DNA from: Zavarzinia aquatilis
GTDB taxonomy: Bacteria > Pseudomonadota > Alphaproteobacteria > Zavarziniales > Zavarziniaceae
Reading direction: 5' to 3'
Length of the DNA stretch: 64,000 nucleotides
NCBI RefSeq assembly: GCF_003173035.1
Contig: NZ_QGLE01000015.1
Location: 20,290 to 84,289, forward strand
Below the pieces are notes generated by a model. The model ran no database searches, was not told where the DNA came from, and saw only the letters and a list, made by a program, of their open reading frames with translations. The position numbers were made by a program, and so were the translations under genes. Positions 8,212-20,150 of the stretch are shown in pieces; within the stretch, counting starts at the first letter, position 1; each line of letters starts with the position of its first letter.

Positions 8212-9816
8212 ATGGGCGGAGGAGCGGCCAGGGAGTCCATGGCGGTAACGGATGGGCTCATTCGCACGGTGGGGGATATTCCGCGCCATCACGCCGCGCG
8301 GCAGCCCGAGGCGACCGCCCTCGTGTTCGAGGGCCGGCGATCCAGCTTCGCGCGCTGGAATGACCGCTGTTCGCAGGTCGCCAATGCCCTGATCCGCGAC
8401 GGCGCCGGCTCTGGCGCCCGCGTTGTCTTCTTCGCCAAGAATTCGGACTGGTATTACGAGGCCTATGTCGGCGCGACCAAGGCCAATGCGGTGCTCGTCG
8501 CGGTGAACTGGCGCCTCGCCCCGCCGGAAGTCGCCTATATCGTCAACGACAGCGCGGCCGAAATCCTGATGGTCGGCCCGGAATTCCTGCCGCTGATCCG
8601 CGAGATCAGGGCCGATCTGCCCCGCGTCCGCCGCATCGTCGTGATGGGCGAGGGCGGCGAGGACGGCCCGGGCTGGGAAGACTGGCTGGCGGGTGTCCCG
8701 ACCGACGATCCCCAGCTGCCGACGGCGACCGACGATGTCGCGATCCAGCTCTATACCTCGGGCACGACCGGCCACCCCAAGGGCGTGATGCTGACCAACG
8801 GCAATGTGCTCGAGGCCATGAAGGCGGCCGAGAACGGCACCTATGGCCCGTGGCGGCCCGGGCGCGACAGCCTGCTGATGTGTATGCCGAATTTCCATGT
8901 CGCGGGGTCGAACTGGGGCCTGTTCGGCCTTTCGGTCGGGGTCGCGGTCCATGTCCTCGCCGAGGTCGACCCGGCCCGGATCCTGGCCACCATCGAGCGG
9001 GAGAAGATCAGCCGCGCCCTCTTCGTGCCGGCGGTCGTGCTCTTCCTCGTCCAGCATCCCGCCGCGCGGACGACCGATGTCTCCAGCCTGAAGACCATCC
9101 TTTACGGCGCGGCGCCGATCCCGCTCGACCTGTTGCGCGCGGCGATGGAGGTGTTCGACTGCGACTTCGTCCAGGGCTATGGCCTGACCGAGACCTGCGG
9201 CGCCACCATCTGCCTGCCCCCGGCCGACCACGACCCGGCGGGCAATCCCCGGATGCGCAGCTGCGGCAAGCCCCTGCCCGGGGTCGAGGTGCGCATCGTC
9301 GATGCCCTGGGCAAGGCCCTGCCGCCCGGCGAGGTGGGCGAGATCGTCATCCGCTCCGCGCTCAACATGATCGGCTACTGGGGCCGGCCGGAGGAGACGG
9401 CGAAGACCCTGCGGGACGGCTGGCTGCACACGGGCGACGCCGGCTACACGGACGCCGACGGCTATGTCTATATCCACGACCGGGTGAAGGACATGATCGT
9501 CTCGGGCGCCGAAAACATCTATCCGGCCGAGGTCGAAAGCGCGCTCTATGGCCATCCCGCCATCGCCGATGTCGCGGTGATCGGCGTGCCCGACGAGCGC
9601 TGGGGCGAGGCGGTGAAGGCCGTCGTCGTGCTGAAACCCGGGCAGGACGCCGCCGCCGCCGACATCATCGCCTTCGCCCGCCAGCGCATCGCCGCCTATA
9701 AGGCGCCGAAGACGGTCGATTTCGTCGACAGCCTGCCGCGCAACCCCTCGGGCAAGCTGCTGAAGCGCGAACTCCGCAAACCCTATTGGGAAGGCCGCGA
9801 CCGTCAGGTGAACTGA
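8212..9816 (+). CDS. long-chain acyl-CoA synthetase (AMP-binding)
   Basis: A 534-residue member of the ANL superfamily that activates a carboxylic acid as acyl-AMP and then acyl-CoA. The P-loop is YTSGTTGHPKGVM (about residue 180), the A5 motif QGYGLTET, the hinge region HDRVKDMIVSGAENIYP, and the catalytic Lys is in NPSGKLLKRE near the C-terminus. The start ATG at 8212 has GGGGGAG seven bases upstream; a second ATG at 8239 is possible. Substrate chain length cannot be read. It stands alone between DUF3553 and the restriction locus. Confidence 0.88.
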   Translation: MGGGAARESMAVTDGLIRTVGDIPRHHAARQPEATALVFEGRRSSFARWNDRCSQVANALIRDGAGSGARVVFFAKNSDWYYEAYVGATKANAVLVAVNWRLAPPEVAYIVNDSAAEILMVGPEFLPLIREIRADLPRVRRIVVMGEGGEDGPGWEDWLAGVPTDDPQLPTATDDVAIQLYTSGTTGHPKGVMLTNGNVLEAMKAAENGTYGPWRPGRDSLLMCMPNFHVAGSNWGLFGLSVGVAVHVLAEVDPARILATIEREKISRALFVPAVVLFLVQHPAARTTDVSSLKTILYGAAPIPLDLLRAAMEVFDCDFVQGYGLTETCGATICLPPADHDPAGNPRMRSCGKPLPGVEVRIVDALGKALPPGEVGEIVIRSALNMIGYWGRPEETAKTLRDGWLHTGDAGYTDADGYVYIHDRVKDMIVSGAENIYPAEVESALYGHPAIADVAVIGVPDERWGEAVKAVVVLKPGQDAAAADIIAFARQRIAAYKAPKTVDFVDSLPRNPSGKLLKRELRKPYWEGRDRQVN

Positions 9817-9822
9817 CCGCCA

Positions 9823-9864
9823 GCCGGAAGCCCCGGCACGCCCCGCCATGCCCCGGCTTCCGGC
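9823..9864 (+). terminator. terminator-like hairpin after acyl-CoA synthetase
   Basis: Perfect 10-bp inverted repeat (GCCGGAAGCC at 9823-9832, GGCTTCCGGC at 9855-9864) with a 22-base loop, just after the acyl-CoA synthetase stop. No T-run. The rest of the 250-base gap to hsdM shows no further feature I can support. Confidence 0.4.
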
Positions 9865-10065
9865 CGCGCCCAGGTTCCCCCGCCGGCCGGCCCTGGCGCG
9901 GGGACACCACATGCCGGATGCCCTGAACATATTGGAACGGCCAGGTCCGGGCGGGGTGTTGTGGCGCCGCCGGCTGTAGGAATATCGGCGGCTGATGGCA
10001 ATTGATTCGAAGGGGCGTGCCAAAGCGCGCCACTTCGGCGAGAATCAGCAGCAAGGCGGGGCAGA

Positions 10066-13198
<3,133 letters not shown>

Positions 13199-13202
<4 letters not shown>

Positions 13203-13534
13203 CGCTTGCGCCTGTTCGTCCCGAAATGTTGCGCTGGGCGCGGGAGCGGGCCGGCATTCGTGATGCCGGCGATCTCACCGGGCGTTTCCCGAAGATCAGC
13301 GCGTGGGAGAGCGGCCACGCGCGGCGGCCGCCCCAGACGCAAATGGAGGCCTTCGCGAGGGCCGTCCATGCGCCTGTCGGCGATCTGTTCCTGCCGGCGC
13401 CGCGCCGCTGCATGGTGGTCGGCGCGAGGCGGTGTGGCGCGACGCGGTGGCGGCCGAATTTCCCGTGCCTCCTCGCGCTCAGCGCCTGCCGTGAAGCCAG
13501 GGCCTCAGCGCCTCAAGACGCGGAGATCGAATGA
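13199..13534 (+). pseudogene. remnant of an XRE-ImmA/IrrE regulator-protease between hsdS and hsdR
   Basis: The first 70 codons match the N-terminus of XRE-ImmA/IrrE (COG2856) proteins: MLRWARERAG, RFPKISAWESG, MEAFARAVHAPVGDLFLPAP. The expected metallopeptidase domain is missing. Downstream, in another frame (about 13428-13494), EAVWRDAVAAEFPVP resembles the middle of the ImmA domain, so an internal deletion with frameshift is likely. The ATG overlaps the hsdS stop (ATGA). A translated 111-residue XRE-only protein remains possible, since the first frame is open to 13534. Full-length relatives often accompany toxin-antitoxin or restriction loci. Confidence 0.6.
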
Positions 13535-16500
13535 TGGCCTATCTGTCCGAAGCTGCCATTGAACAGATGGCGCTCGAGCAGTTCGGCCACCTTGGATATG
13601 CGGTGGCGACGGATGCCGAGATCGGCCCCGACGGCAAGACCCCGGCGCGGGAAGCCCATGCCGATGTCGTGCTGGTCAAGCGCCTGACGGCGGCGATCGA
13701 GCGGCTGAATCCGTTCATTCCCGCCGAGGCGCGGGGCGATGCCCTGCGCAAGGTGCTGGCGACGGAGAAGCCGTCGCTGGTCGAGGAGAACCGCCGGCTG
13801 CACAAGCTGATGGTCGAGGGGGTCGACGTCGAATTCTACGGCGAGGACGGCACGATCCGGGGCGACAAGGTGCGCCTGATCGACTTCGACGATGTCGCCG
13901 CGAACGACTGGCTGGCGACCGGGCAATTCACCGTGATCGAGGGGGGCGTCAACCGCCGGCCGGATGTCGTCGTCTTCGTCAACGGGCTGGCGCTTGGCGT
14001 GATCGAGCTCAAGGCGCCGGGGGGCGAGAATGCCACGCTGGCCGGCGCCCATAGCCAGCTTCAGACCTACAAGGCGCAGATTCCGTCGCTGTTCCGGACC
14101 AATGCGGTGCTCGTGACATCCGATGGCATTACCGCCCGCGTCGGCTCCCTCACCGCCGATCAGGAACGCTTCATGCCCTGGCGGACGACCGACGGCAGCG
14201 TGATCGCCATGAAGGGCCAGCCCGAGCTGGGGGTTCTGATCGAGGGGGTGTTCGATCGCCGGCGCCTGCTGGACCTGATGAAGGACTTCACGGTGTTCGG
14301 CGAAACCGGCTCCGGCCTCGCCAAGATCATCGCCGGTTACCACCAGTTCCACGCAGTCCGGCGCGCCGTGGATTCGACATTGCGGGCGCTGGCCCTGAAC
14401 CTCGGTCAGGCCAAGACGCCGTCCTATGGCGGCGGCCTGCGCGAGGAGCCCGCCACCTATGGCCTCCCCGGCGTCAGGGGATACCCGAGGGGTGACAAGC
14501 GGATCGGCGTGATCTGGCACACGCAGGGGTCCGGCAAGAGCCTGCTGATGGCGTTCTATGCCGGCCAGCTGGTCCGCCATCCGGAGATGGAAAATCCGAC
14601 GATCGTCGTCATCACCGATCGCAACGATCTGGACGACCAGCTGTTCGGCACCTTTTCAATGTGCCGCGACCTGATCCGCCAGACACCGGTCCAGGCCGAC
14701 AGCCGGGAAGACCTGCAATCGGCGCTGAGCCGGGCCTCGGGCGGGGTGATCTTCACGACCATCCAGAAATTCTCGCCGACAACGGGCGAGGCGGTCTACC
14801 CGCGGCTGTCCGAACGCCGGAACATCGTGGTGATCGCGGACGAGGCGCACAGGAGCCAATACGGCTTCCGCGCGCGGATCGAGCGGAAGACCGGCGAGAT
14901 CGCCTATGGTTTCGCGAAATATCTGCGCGATGCCCTGCCGAATGCCTCCTTCATCGGCTTTACCGGCACGCCGATCGAGAAGGACGACGCGAACACCCCC
15001 GCGGTCTTCGGGGAATATATCGACGTCTACGACATCAGCCGCGCGGTGGAGGATGGGGCCACGGTCCCGATCTATTACGAGAGCCGCCTCGCCCGGATCG
15101 AGCTTCCCGAGGCGGAGAAGCCGAGGATCGACGCTGAGATCGAGGAGCTGACCGAAGACGAGGCGATCACCGAGCAGGAGAAGCTCAAGCAGAAATGGGC
15201 GGCCGTCGAGAAACTGGTCGGTGCCGAGAATCGCCTCGCCATGATCGCGGCCGACCTCGTCCGACACTTCGAGGACCGTGTCGCCGCCCTGGAGGGCAAG
15301 GCGATGGTGGTTTGCATGAGCCGCCGCATCTGCGTGGCGCTCTATAACCAGATCATCGCGCTTCGCCCCGCCTGGCACAGCGACGACGACGCCGCGGGCC
15401 TCGTCAAGGTCGTGATGACCGGGTCCGCCGCCGATCCGCAAGCCTGGCAGGCGCATATCGGGACCAAGGCGCGGCGCGATCTCCTGGCGAAACGGGCGAA
15501 AGACCCGCAGGACAGCCTGAAGCTGGTGATCGTTCGCGACATGTGGCTGACCGGCTTCGATGCGCCCTCGATGCACACCATGTATGTCGACAAGCCGATG
15601 CGGGGCCATGGGCTCATGCAGGCGATCGCCCGCGTCAACCGCGTGTTCCGCGACAAGCCGGCGGGCCTCGTCGTCGATTACATCGGTATCGCCCAGAACC
15701 TCAAGAATGCCCTTGGCCAATATTCGGGATCCGATCAGCGCCAGGCCGGAATCGACGAAGCCGAGGCCGTCGCCGTCCTTCTCGAGAAATTCGAAGTCGT
15801 GAAGGCGATGTATCATGGCTTCGATTATGCGCGGGGCCTGGCCGGCACGCCGCGCGAGCGCCTCGTCGTGCTGGCCGAGGCGATCGAGTGGATATTGCGG
15901 CGCCAGCATGAAGCCGCCGGCAGGGAGAGCACCGAAGACGGCAAGCGGCGGGAAAACCGCCGCTATCAGGATGTCGTGCTCGCCCTCTCCAAGGCCTTCG
16001 CCCTGGCGTCGGCCAGCGACGAGGCGCGCGCCATTCGTGATGAGGTCGGATTCTTTCAGACTGTCCGCGCGGCACTCGCCAAGACCGCCGACACAGCCGG
16101 GAAGAACGCGGCCGACCGGGAATTCGCCATACAGCAGATGCTGGATCGCGTGGTCGTCTCGACCGAGATCGTCGACATCCTGGCCGCGGCCGGGATCACG
16201 ACACCCGACATCTCGATCCTGTCCGACGAATTTCTCGCCGAAGTGCAGCAGCTCGAGAAAAAGAACCTCGCGCTCGAGGCGCTGCGCAAGCTGCTGAACG
16301 ATGAAATCCGGTCCCGCAGCAAGACGAATGTCGTCGAGACCAAGCGTTTTTCCGAGCGCCTGGAAGCCGCCATCGCCCGCTACCACACGAATGCGATCAG
16401 TACGGTGGAGGTACTGCAGGAGTTGATCGAACTCGCGAAGGACGTCCGCGCGGCGCGTCGGCGGGGCGAAGAAGAAGGTCTGTCAGAAGACGAGATCGCC

Positions 16501-16764
16501 TTTTATGACGCCCTGGCCGAGAGCGAGAGTGCCGTCCAGTTGATGGGCAACGACTCGTTGAAGGTGATCGCCCACGAATTGCTCGTGAGTCTCAGGGACA
16601 ATGTGACGGTGGATTGGTCGCATCGAGAGAGCGCGCGGGCGCGGATGCGCGTTCTGGTGAAGAGAATTCTGCGCAAGCACGGCTATCCGCCCGATCTCCA
16701 GGACGCCGCGGTGCAAACCGTTCTGCGGCAGGCTGAAACACTCTCCGCCAGCTGGGCGCAATGA
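13531..16764 (+). CDS. hsdR: type I restriction endonuclease subunit HsdR
   Basis: The 1077-residue motor/nuclease subunit. An N-terminal PD-(D/E)xK nuclease (Asp in [20 protein letters not shown], then the HSQLQTYK element) is followed by a superfamily-2 translocase with Walker [11 protein letters not shown] (about 331-340), [15 protein letters not shown] box at about 436 ([10 protein letters not shown]), TGTPIEKDD, and a motif VI-like [11 protein letters not shown]. The C-terminal helical domain binds HsdM. Start is one of two adjacent ATGs (13531 or 13534) after GGAG. The order M-S-xre-R is intact, so HsdR would be made, but function depends on the hsdS frame. Confidence 0.93.
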   Translation: MMAYLSEAAIEQMALEQFGHLGYAVATDAEIGPDGKTPAREAHADVVLVKRLTAAIERLNPFIPAEARGDALRKVLATEKPSLVEENRRLHKLMVEGVDVEFYGEDGTIRGDKVRLIDFDDVAANDWLATGQFTVIEGGVNRRPDVVVFVNGLALGVIELKAPGGENATLAGAHSQLQTYKAQIPSLFRTNAVLVTSDGITARVGSLTADQERFMPWRTTDGSVIAMKGQPELGVLIEGVFDRRRLLDLMKDFTVFGETGSGLAKIIAGYHQFHAVRRAVDSTLRALALNLGQAKTPSYGGGLREEPATYGLPGVRGYPRGDKRIGVIWHTQGSGKSLLMAFYAGQLVRHPEMENPTIVVITDRNDLDDQLFGTFSMCRDLIRQTPVQADSREDLQSALSRASGGVIFTTIQKFSPTTGEAVYPRLSERRNIVVIADEAHRSQYGFRARIERKTGEIAYGFAKYLRDALPNASFIGFTGTPIEKDDANTPAVFGEYIDVYDISRAVEDGATVPIYYESRLARIELPEAEKPRIDAEIEELTEDEAITEQEKLKQKWAAVEKLVGAENRLAMIAADLVRHFEDRVAALEGKAMVVCMSRRICVALYNQIIALRPAWHSDDDAAGLVKVVMTGSAADPQAWQAHIGTKARRDLLAKRAKDPQDSLKLVIVRDMWLTGFDAPSMHTMYVDKPMRGHGLMQAIARVNRVFRDKPAGLVVDYIGIAQNLKNALGQYSGSDQRQAGIDEAEAVAVLLEKFEVVKAMYHGFDYARGLAGTPRERLVVLAEAIEWILRRQHEAAGRESTEDGKRRENRRYQDVVLALSKAFALASASDEARAIRDEVGFFQTVRAALAKTADTAGKNAADREFAIQQMLDRVVVSTEIVDILAAAGITTPDISILSDEFLAEVQQLEKKNLALEALRKLLNDEIRSRSKTNVVETKRFSERLEAAIARYHTNAISTVEVLQELIELAKDVRAARRRGEEEGLSEDEIAFYDALAESESAVQLMGNDSLKVIAHELLVSLRDNVTVDWSHRESARARMRVLVKRILRKHGYPPDLQDAAVQTVLRQAETLSASWAQ

Positions 16765-16873
16765 GAGGGGCCACGGTGGCCAGCCCCCCGCGCATCCATC
16801 CGGGGCAAGGGCGGCTTCCGCCGGACCGGCCTTGAGGCCAGCGCCCATTGATCGGCAATTTCAAGGGGGTGGA

Positions 16874-16948
16874 TGGTGGACGCGGCTGGGATTGAACCAG
16901 CGACCCCTACGATGTCAACGTAGTGCTCTCCCACTGAGCTACGCGTCC
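16874..16948 (-). tRNA. tRNA-Val (GAC)
   Basis: Complete cloverleaf of 75 bases including CCA: acceptor GGACGCG pairs with CGCGTCC, D-arm GTAGCTCAGTGGGAGAGC, anticodon loop TTGACAT with anticodon GAC, and T-arm with GGTTCAATCCC. Its 3' end faces hsdR. Confidence 0.95.
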
Positions 16949-17134
16949 GGACCATGCCGGCGGCCGGGGCTGTGGGTAGATGCCTTCGGCCGGGAGCCGC
17001 GTATTTAAGGTATTGCCCGGGCTTATGCAACACCTCTTTTTGTGCTCTGCCTGCACCGGCCGCCGGGTGATCGTGAAAGTGGCGTGACGATAGGCTTCTC
17101 GGCGCTTCACCTTGGCGCCCGAAAACGACATTCT

Positions 17135-18163
17135 ATGGAAAGCCCCTGTCCGCAAAGCCCGAGATTGCCGCCCGTGTCCATCGTTCCCTTCGTCGCCAGT
17201 CTTGCCGATGCCGCGCGCGCAGAGCCCCGGCGCCGGGAGAGCGACGGCCGGGAGAACGAGGGTCGGGAGAGCGAGGGCCGGGGAGACAGGGATGGCGAAT
17301 CGGGTGCGGTCGGCGTGCAGGCCCCGGCCGAGGGCGCCGAGACACGGCCGCTGGTGCTCAGTTCGCCCCATTCGGGTTCGGTCTATCCGGCATCGTTCCT
17401 GCGCCAGTCGCGGCTCGACCCGGTGTCCTTGCGCCGGTCCGAGGATTGTTTCGTCGACCGGCTGTTCGCGGCGGCGCCGCAGCATGGCGCGACCCTGGTG
17501 CGCGCCCTGTTCCCCCGCGCCTATGTCGACCCCAACCGCGAGCCCTACGAACTCGACCCGGCGATGTTCGCCGACAGTCTGCCGTCTTTTGCCAACACAC
17601 GGTCGCTGCGCGTGCTCGGCGGCCTTGGCACCATCGCGCGGGTGGTCGCCGACGGCGCCGAGATCTATCGCGAGAAGCTGCCCTTCGCCGAGGCGGAGGC
17701 GCGCATATCCGCCTGCTACCGCCCCTATCACGCGGCGCTCGCGGAGGCCCTGGGCGAGGCCGAGCGGCGCCATGGCCGGGTCGTGCTGCTCGATTGCCAT
17801 TCCATGCCCTCGATGGCCGCCCCGGGGGAGCGCGACAGCGGCCGCGGCCGGCCGGACATCGTGCTGGGCGACCGTTTCGGCATGAGTTGCGCCCCCATCG
17901 TGATCGAGACCGCGGAAAACCTGCTGCGCGCCCGGGGCTACCGGGTCGGGCGCAACGACCCCTATGCCGGCGGCTATATCACCCATCACTACGGCCGGCC
18001 CCGGCGCGGCCGTCACGCCCTGCAGATCGAGATCAACCGCGCGCTCTACATGGACGAGACGCGGCTGGAGCCGAACGCCGGTTTCGACCGGGTACGTCAG
18101 GACCTGGAGGCGCTGGTCGCCGCCCTCGCCGCCCTGCCTGACGGTCCGCTGTCGCCGGACTGA
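17135..18163 (+). CDS. N-formylglutamate amidohydrolase family protein
   Basis: An FGase/HutG-like zinc-dependent amidohydrolase. Conserved motifs are SSPHSGSVYP, AYVDPNREPYE, LLDCHSMPSM, GRNDPYAGGYITHHYGRP and QIEINRALYMDE. The N-terminus contains a charged, low-complexity stretch (RRESDGRENEGRESEG) encoded by four 15-base tandem repeats, absent from the usual family members. The start is uncertain: ATG at 17135 is used here, but the frame is open upstream to 17042 and an internal GTG after the repeats is possible. No histidine-utilisation genes lie nearby, so the substrate is open. Confidence 0.82.
   Translation: MESPCPQSPRLPPVSIVPFVASLADAARAEPRRRESDGRENEGRESEGRGDRDGESGAVGVQAPAEGAETRPLVLSSPHSGSVYPASFLRQSRLDPVSLRRSEDCFVDRLFAAAPQHGATLVRALFPRAYVDPNREPYELDPAMFADSLPSFANTRSLRVLGGLGTIARVVADGAEIYREKLPFAEAEARISACYRPYHAALAEALGEAERRHGRVVLLDCHSMPSMAAPGERDSGRGRPDIVLGDRFGMSCAPIVIETAENLLRARGYRVGRNDPYAGGYITHHYGRPRRGRHALQIEINRALYMDETRLEPNAGFDRVRQDLEALVAALAALPDGPLSPD
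17231..17290. repeat. four 15-base tandem repeats in the amidohydrolase gene
   Basis: Imperfect 15-mers at 17231, 17246, 17261 and 17276 share the core CCGGGAGAGCGA. They are in phase with the codons and encode five-residue units of the type GRESE, so gain or loss of a unit would not shift the frame. Confidence 0.75.
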
Positions 18164-18168
18164 CGCCC

Positions 18169-18666
18169 GTGACCGTCCTGCGGCCGGCGACACCGGACGA
18201 TATCGGCGCCATCGCCGCCATCTATGCCCATCACGTCGACCATGGCTTCGGCTCCTTCGAGGAAATCCCGCCCGGCGAGGCGGAGATGGCCCGGCGTTTC
18301 CGCGCGATCACCGAGGCCGGCTTTCCCTATCTGGTCGCGGCAGCGGCGGACGGCCGCATCCTCGGCTATGCCTATGCCGGCCCCTATCGGCCGCGTTCCG
18401 CCTATCGCCATACGGTCGAGGATTCGGTCTATGTCCTGCCGGATGCCGTCGGCCAGGGCGTCGGCCGGGCCCTTCTCGCCCGCCTGATCGAGGAAGCCCG
18501 CGCAAGGGGGTATCGCCAGATGATCGCCGTCATCGGCGACAGCGGGAACACGGCTTCGATCGCGCTGCATCGCGCCCACGGCTTCTCGCATCAGGGAGTC
18601 TTGCGCCATGTCGGCCTGAAGAAGGGCCGCTGGCTCGACAGCGTGCTGATGCAGCTCTCCCTCTGA
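18169..18666 (+). CDS. GNAT N-acetyltransferase (phosphinothricin/methionine-sulfone acetyltransferase-like)
   Basis: A 165-residue GNAT enzyme. It opens with LRPATPDDIGAIAAIYAHHV, has the acetyl-CoA loop GQGVGRALLARLIEEAR, and the NTASIALHRAHGFSHQGVLR region typical of the Pat/MddA subgroup that acetylates methionine sulfone, methionine sulfoximine or phosphinothricin. The start is the GTG five bases after the amidohydrolase stop, so the two genes probably share a transcript. Confidence 0.8.
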   Translation: MTVLRPATPDDIGAIAAIYAHHVDHGFGSFEEIPPGEAEMARRFRAITEAGFPYLVAAAADGRILGYAYAGPYRPRSAYRHTVEDSVYVLPDAVGQGVGRALLARLIEEARARGYRQMIAVIGDSGNTASIALHRAHGFSHQGVLRHVGLKKGRWLDSVLMQLSL

Positions 18667-18703
18667 CCGCGCCGGCCCTGCACCGCTGCGCTGAGCGCCG
18701 GGC

Positions 18704-18734
18704 AAAAAAAAGGGGCCGCGTCGAAACGCGGCCC
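18704..18734 (-). terminator. intrinsic terminator of the small RNA
   Basis: 9-bp stem (arms 18713-18721 and 18726-18734, GGGCCGCGT/ACGCGGCCC) followed on the minus strand by eight T residues (18704-18711). On the plus strand the same hairpin may end the GNAT transcript. Confidence 0.85.
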
Positions 18735-18790
18735 AAGTTTAGGGAGGAAACGCCCAGGAAGGGCAGCGACACCGGCAAGCCGATGCCGCG
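18704..18790 (-). ncRNA. small RNA of the alphaproteobacterial mmgR/suhB (alpha-r8) type
   Basis: On the minus strand a sigma-70-like promoter (18797-18826) is followed by about 87 bases that end in a strong intrinsic terminator. The RNA holds a short GCCC/GGGC hairpin, then the single-stranded element UUUCCUCCCU (18741-18750) followed by AAACUU and a terminator stem GGGCCGCG with a U8 tail. From memory, UUUCCUCCCU next to a GGGCCGC terminator stem is the diagnostic conserved element of the mmgR/suhB (alpha-r8) sRNA family, whose Sinorhizobium member controls polyhydroxybutyrate accumulation. The 5' end is inferred from promoter spacing. It lies downstream of and antisense to the GNAT transcript and does not overlap a gene. 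Confidence 0.75.
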
Positions 18791-18796
18791 GTGCAC

Positions 18797-18826
18797 AATA
18801 TGACATTGCAGCGCACGCTTGCCAAG
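18797..18826 (-). promoter_or_regulatory. sigma-70-like promoter of the small RNA
   Basis: Minus-strand CTTGGC (18826-18821) and CATATT (18802-18797) are separated by 18 bases, close to the alphaproteobacterial CTTGAC/CTATAT consensus. Predicted start of transcription is about 18790. Confidence 0.5.
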
Positions 18827-18837
18827 CCCCGTTCTTG

Positions 18838-19226
18838 AAAAAATTGTTCATTGGGGGTCAAGCCCCTGAAAAACAATAAAATTTCAAACGCGGCCGGCTT
18901 CGGGCAAGGAAAACTCCAACCCGGCCTTCCCAAGGCACCGCGCCCGATTCGGCGCCCGGAGTGGCCCGGCGGCGGGGTGCACGGGTTGAGTCGCGCCATC
19001 GTCGACGGGCGGCCGCTGCCCCCTCGCCCCTCATGGATAACCCAATGGATAGATCGGCGAGATCATTGTCATATTTCCGACCTATTGTTCAACAAATCGT
19101 CATCAATTGAGTATTACCGGACACACCACGCCGAATTCGAGAAACGACATCATATTGTCTCTAATAGACGTGCTATAAGTCACCCGATGATTTGTTCTTG
19201 CATCTGTGTGACGGAAGGGTTCTGTT
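18838..19226. other. non-coding stretch upstream of the phosphoesterase gene
   Basis: No gene that I can support. A minus-strand terminator-like hairpin lies at 18838-18877 (outer arms ATTGTT and AACAAT, inner GGGG/CCCC, then T5 on the minus strand), directly upstream of the small RNA promoter. Bases 19060-19200 are markedly AT-rich compared with the genome and probably hold the promoter of the phosphoesterase. An open frame through the region has no recognisable protein content. Confidence 0.5.
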
Positions 19227-20150
19227 TTGTTGACACGGCTGTCGCCCACCTTGGCCCGACGCCAGGACGTCGACACGCTCGCCGCCCTGGGCGCGGGCAT
19301 CGCCGGGCCGGTCGCCGACCAGTCGGCGGGCGATGACGACGCCGTCGAGTCGCCGAAGGACAAACGCCGCTACCGCAGCATCTTCATTTCCGACATCCAT
19401 CTGGGCACAAGGGGCTGTCAGGCCGACATCCTGCTGGACTTCCTGAAGCACACCGAGTCGGACCACCTCTATCTCGTCGGCGACATCATCGACGGCTGGC
19501 GCCTGCGCCGTTCGTGGTTCTGGGCGCAGAGCCATAACGATGTGATCCAGAAGGTGCTGCGCAAGGCGCGCAAGGGCACGCGGGTGATCTATGTCCCCGG
19601 CAATCACGACGAGGCCGCGCGGGATTACGTCGACCTGCATTTCGGCGGCGTCGCCGTGCTGATGGAGGCGATCCACACCGGCGCCGACGGCCGCCGCTTC
19701 CTCGTCATGCATGGCGATGCCTTCGACGGCGTCGTGAAATATGCCCGCTGGCTCGCCCATCTCGGCGACTGGGCCTATAATATCGCGCTGACCCTGAACA
19801 CCTGGTTCAACGCCCTGCGCCGACGCTTCGGCTATCCCTACTGGTCGCTGTCGGCCTACCTGAAGCACAAGGTGAAAAACGCGGTCGATTACATCTCGAG
19901 CTTCGAGGTGGCGGTCGCCGAGGAAGCCCGGCGGCACCGGGTCGACGGCGTGATCTGCGGTCATATCCACCATGCCGAGATCCGCGACATCGACGGCGTG
20001 ACCTATTGCAACGACGGCGACTGGGTGGAGAGCTGCACCGCCCTCGTGGAACATGGCGACGGACGCATGGAAATCGTGAACTGGGCGCCGGAATACGAAC
20101 GGCGCCACAGCCGCAAGCGCAGCCGCGAAACCCTGGCGCTTCCCGCCTGA
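19227..20150 (+). CDS. UDP-2,3-diacylglucosamine diphosphatase-like phosphoesterase
   Basis: A calcineurin-like phosphoesterase (307 residues) related to LpxH (COG2908). Metal-binding motifs are ISDIHLGTRGCQAD, LVGDIIDGWRLRRS, VPGNHDE, MHGDAFDG and ICGHIHHAEI. The LpxH class hydrolyses UDP-2,3-diacylglucosamine in lipid A synthesis, but this longer alphaproteobacterial branch is commonly paired with a glycosyltransferase, as here (the stop overlaps the next ATG), so an envelope-lipid role is likely while the exact substrate is not certain. The start is a TTG with AAGG upstream; the first 40 residues are not conserved and a later start is possible. Confidence 0.78.
   Translation: MLTRLSPTLARRQDVDTLAALGAGIAGPVADQSAGDDDAVESPKDKRRYRSIFISDIHLGTRGCQADILLDFLKHTESDHLYLVGDIIDGWRLRRSWFWAQSHNDVIQKVLRKARKGTRVIYVPGNHDEAARDYVDLHFGGVAVLMEAIHTGADGRRFLVMHGDAFDGVVKYARWLAHLGDWAYNIALTLNTWFNALRRRFGYPYWSLSAYLKHKVKNAVDYISSFEVAVAEEARRHRVDGVICGHIHHAEIRDIDGVTYCNDGDWVESCTALVEHGDGRMEIVNWAPEYERRHSRKRSRETLALPA

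Noticed and set aside
18851..19336. 161-codon open frame before the phosphoesterase gene
   Set aside because: No ribosome site, no conserved content, and it overlaps the small RNA neighbourhood and the start of a real gene.
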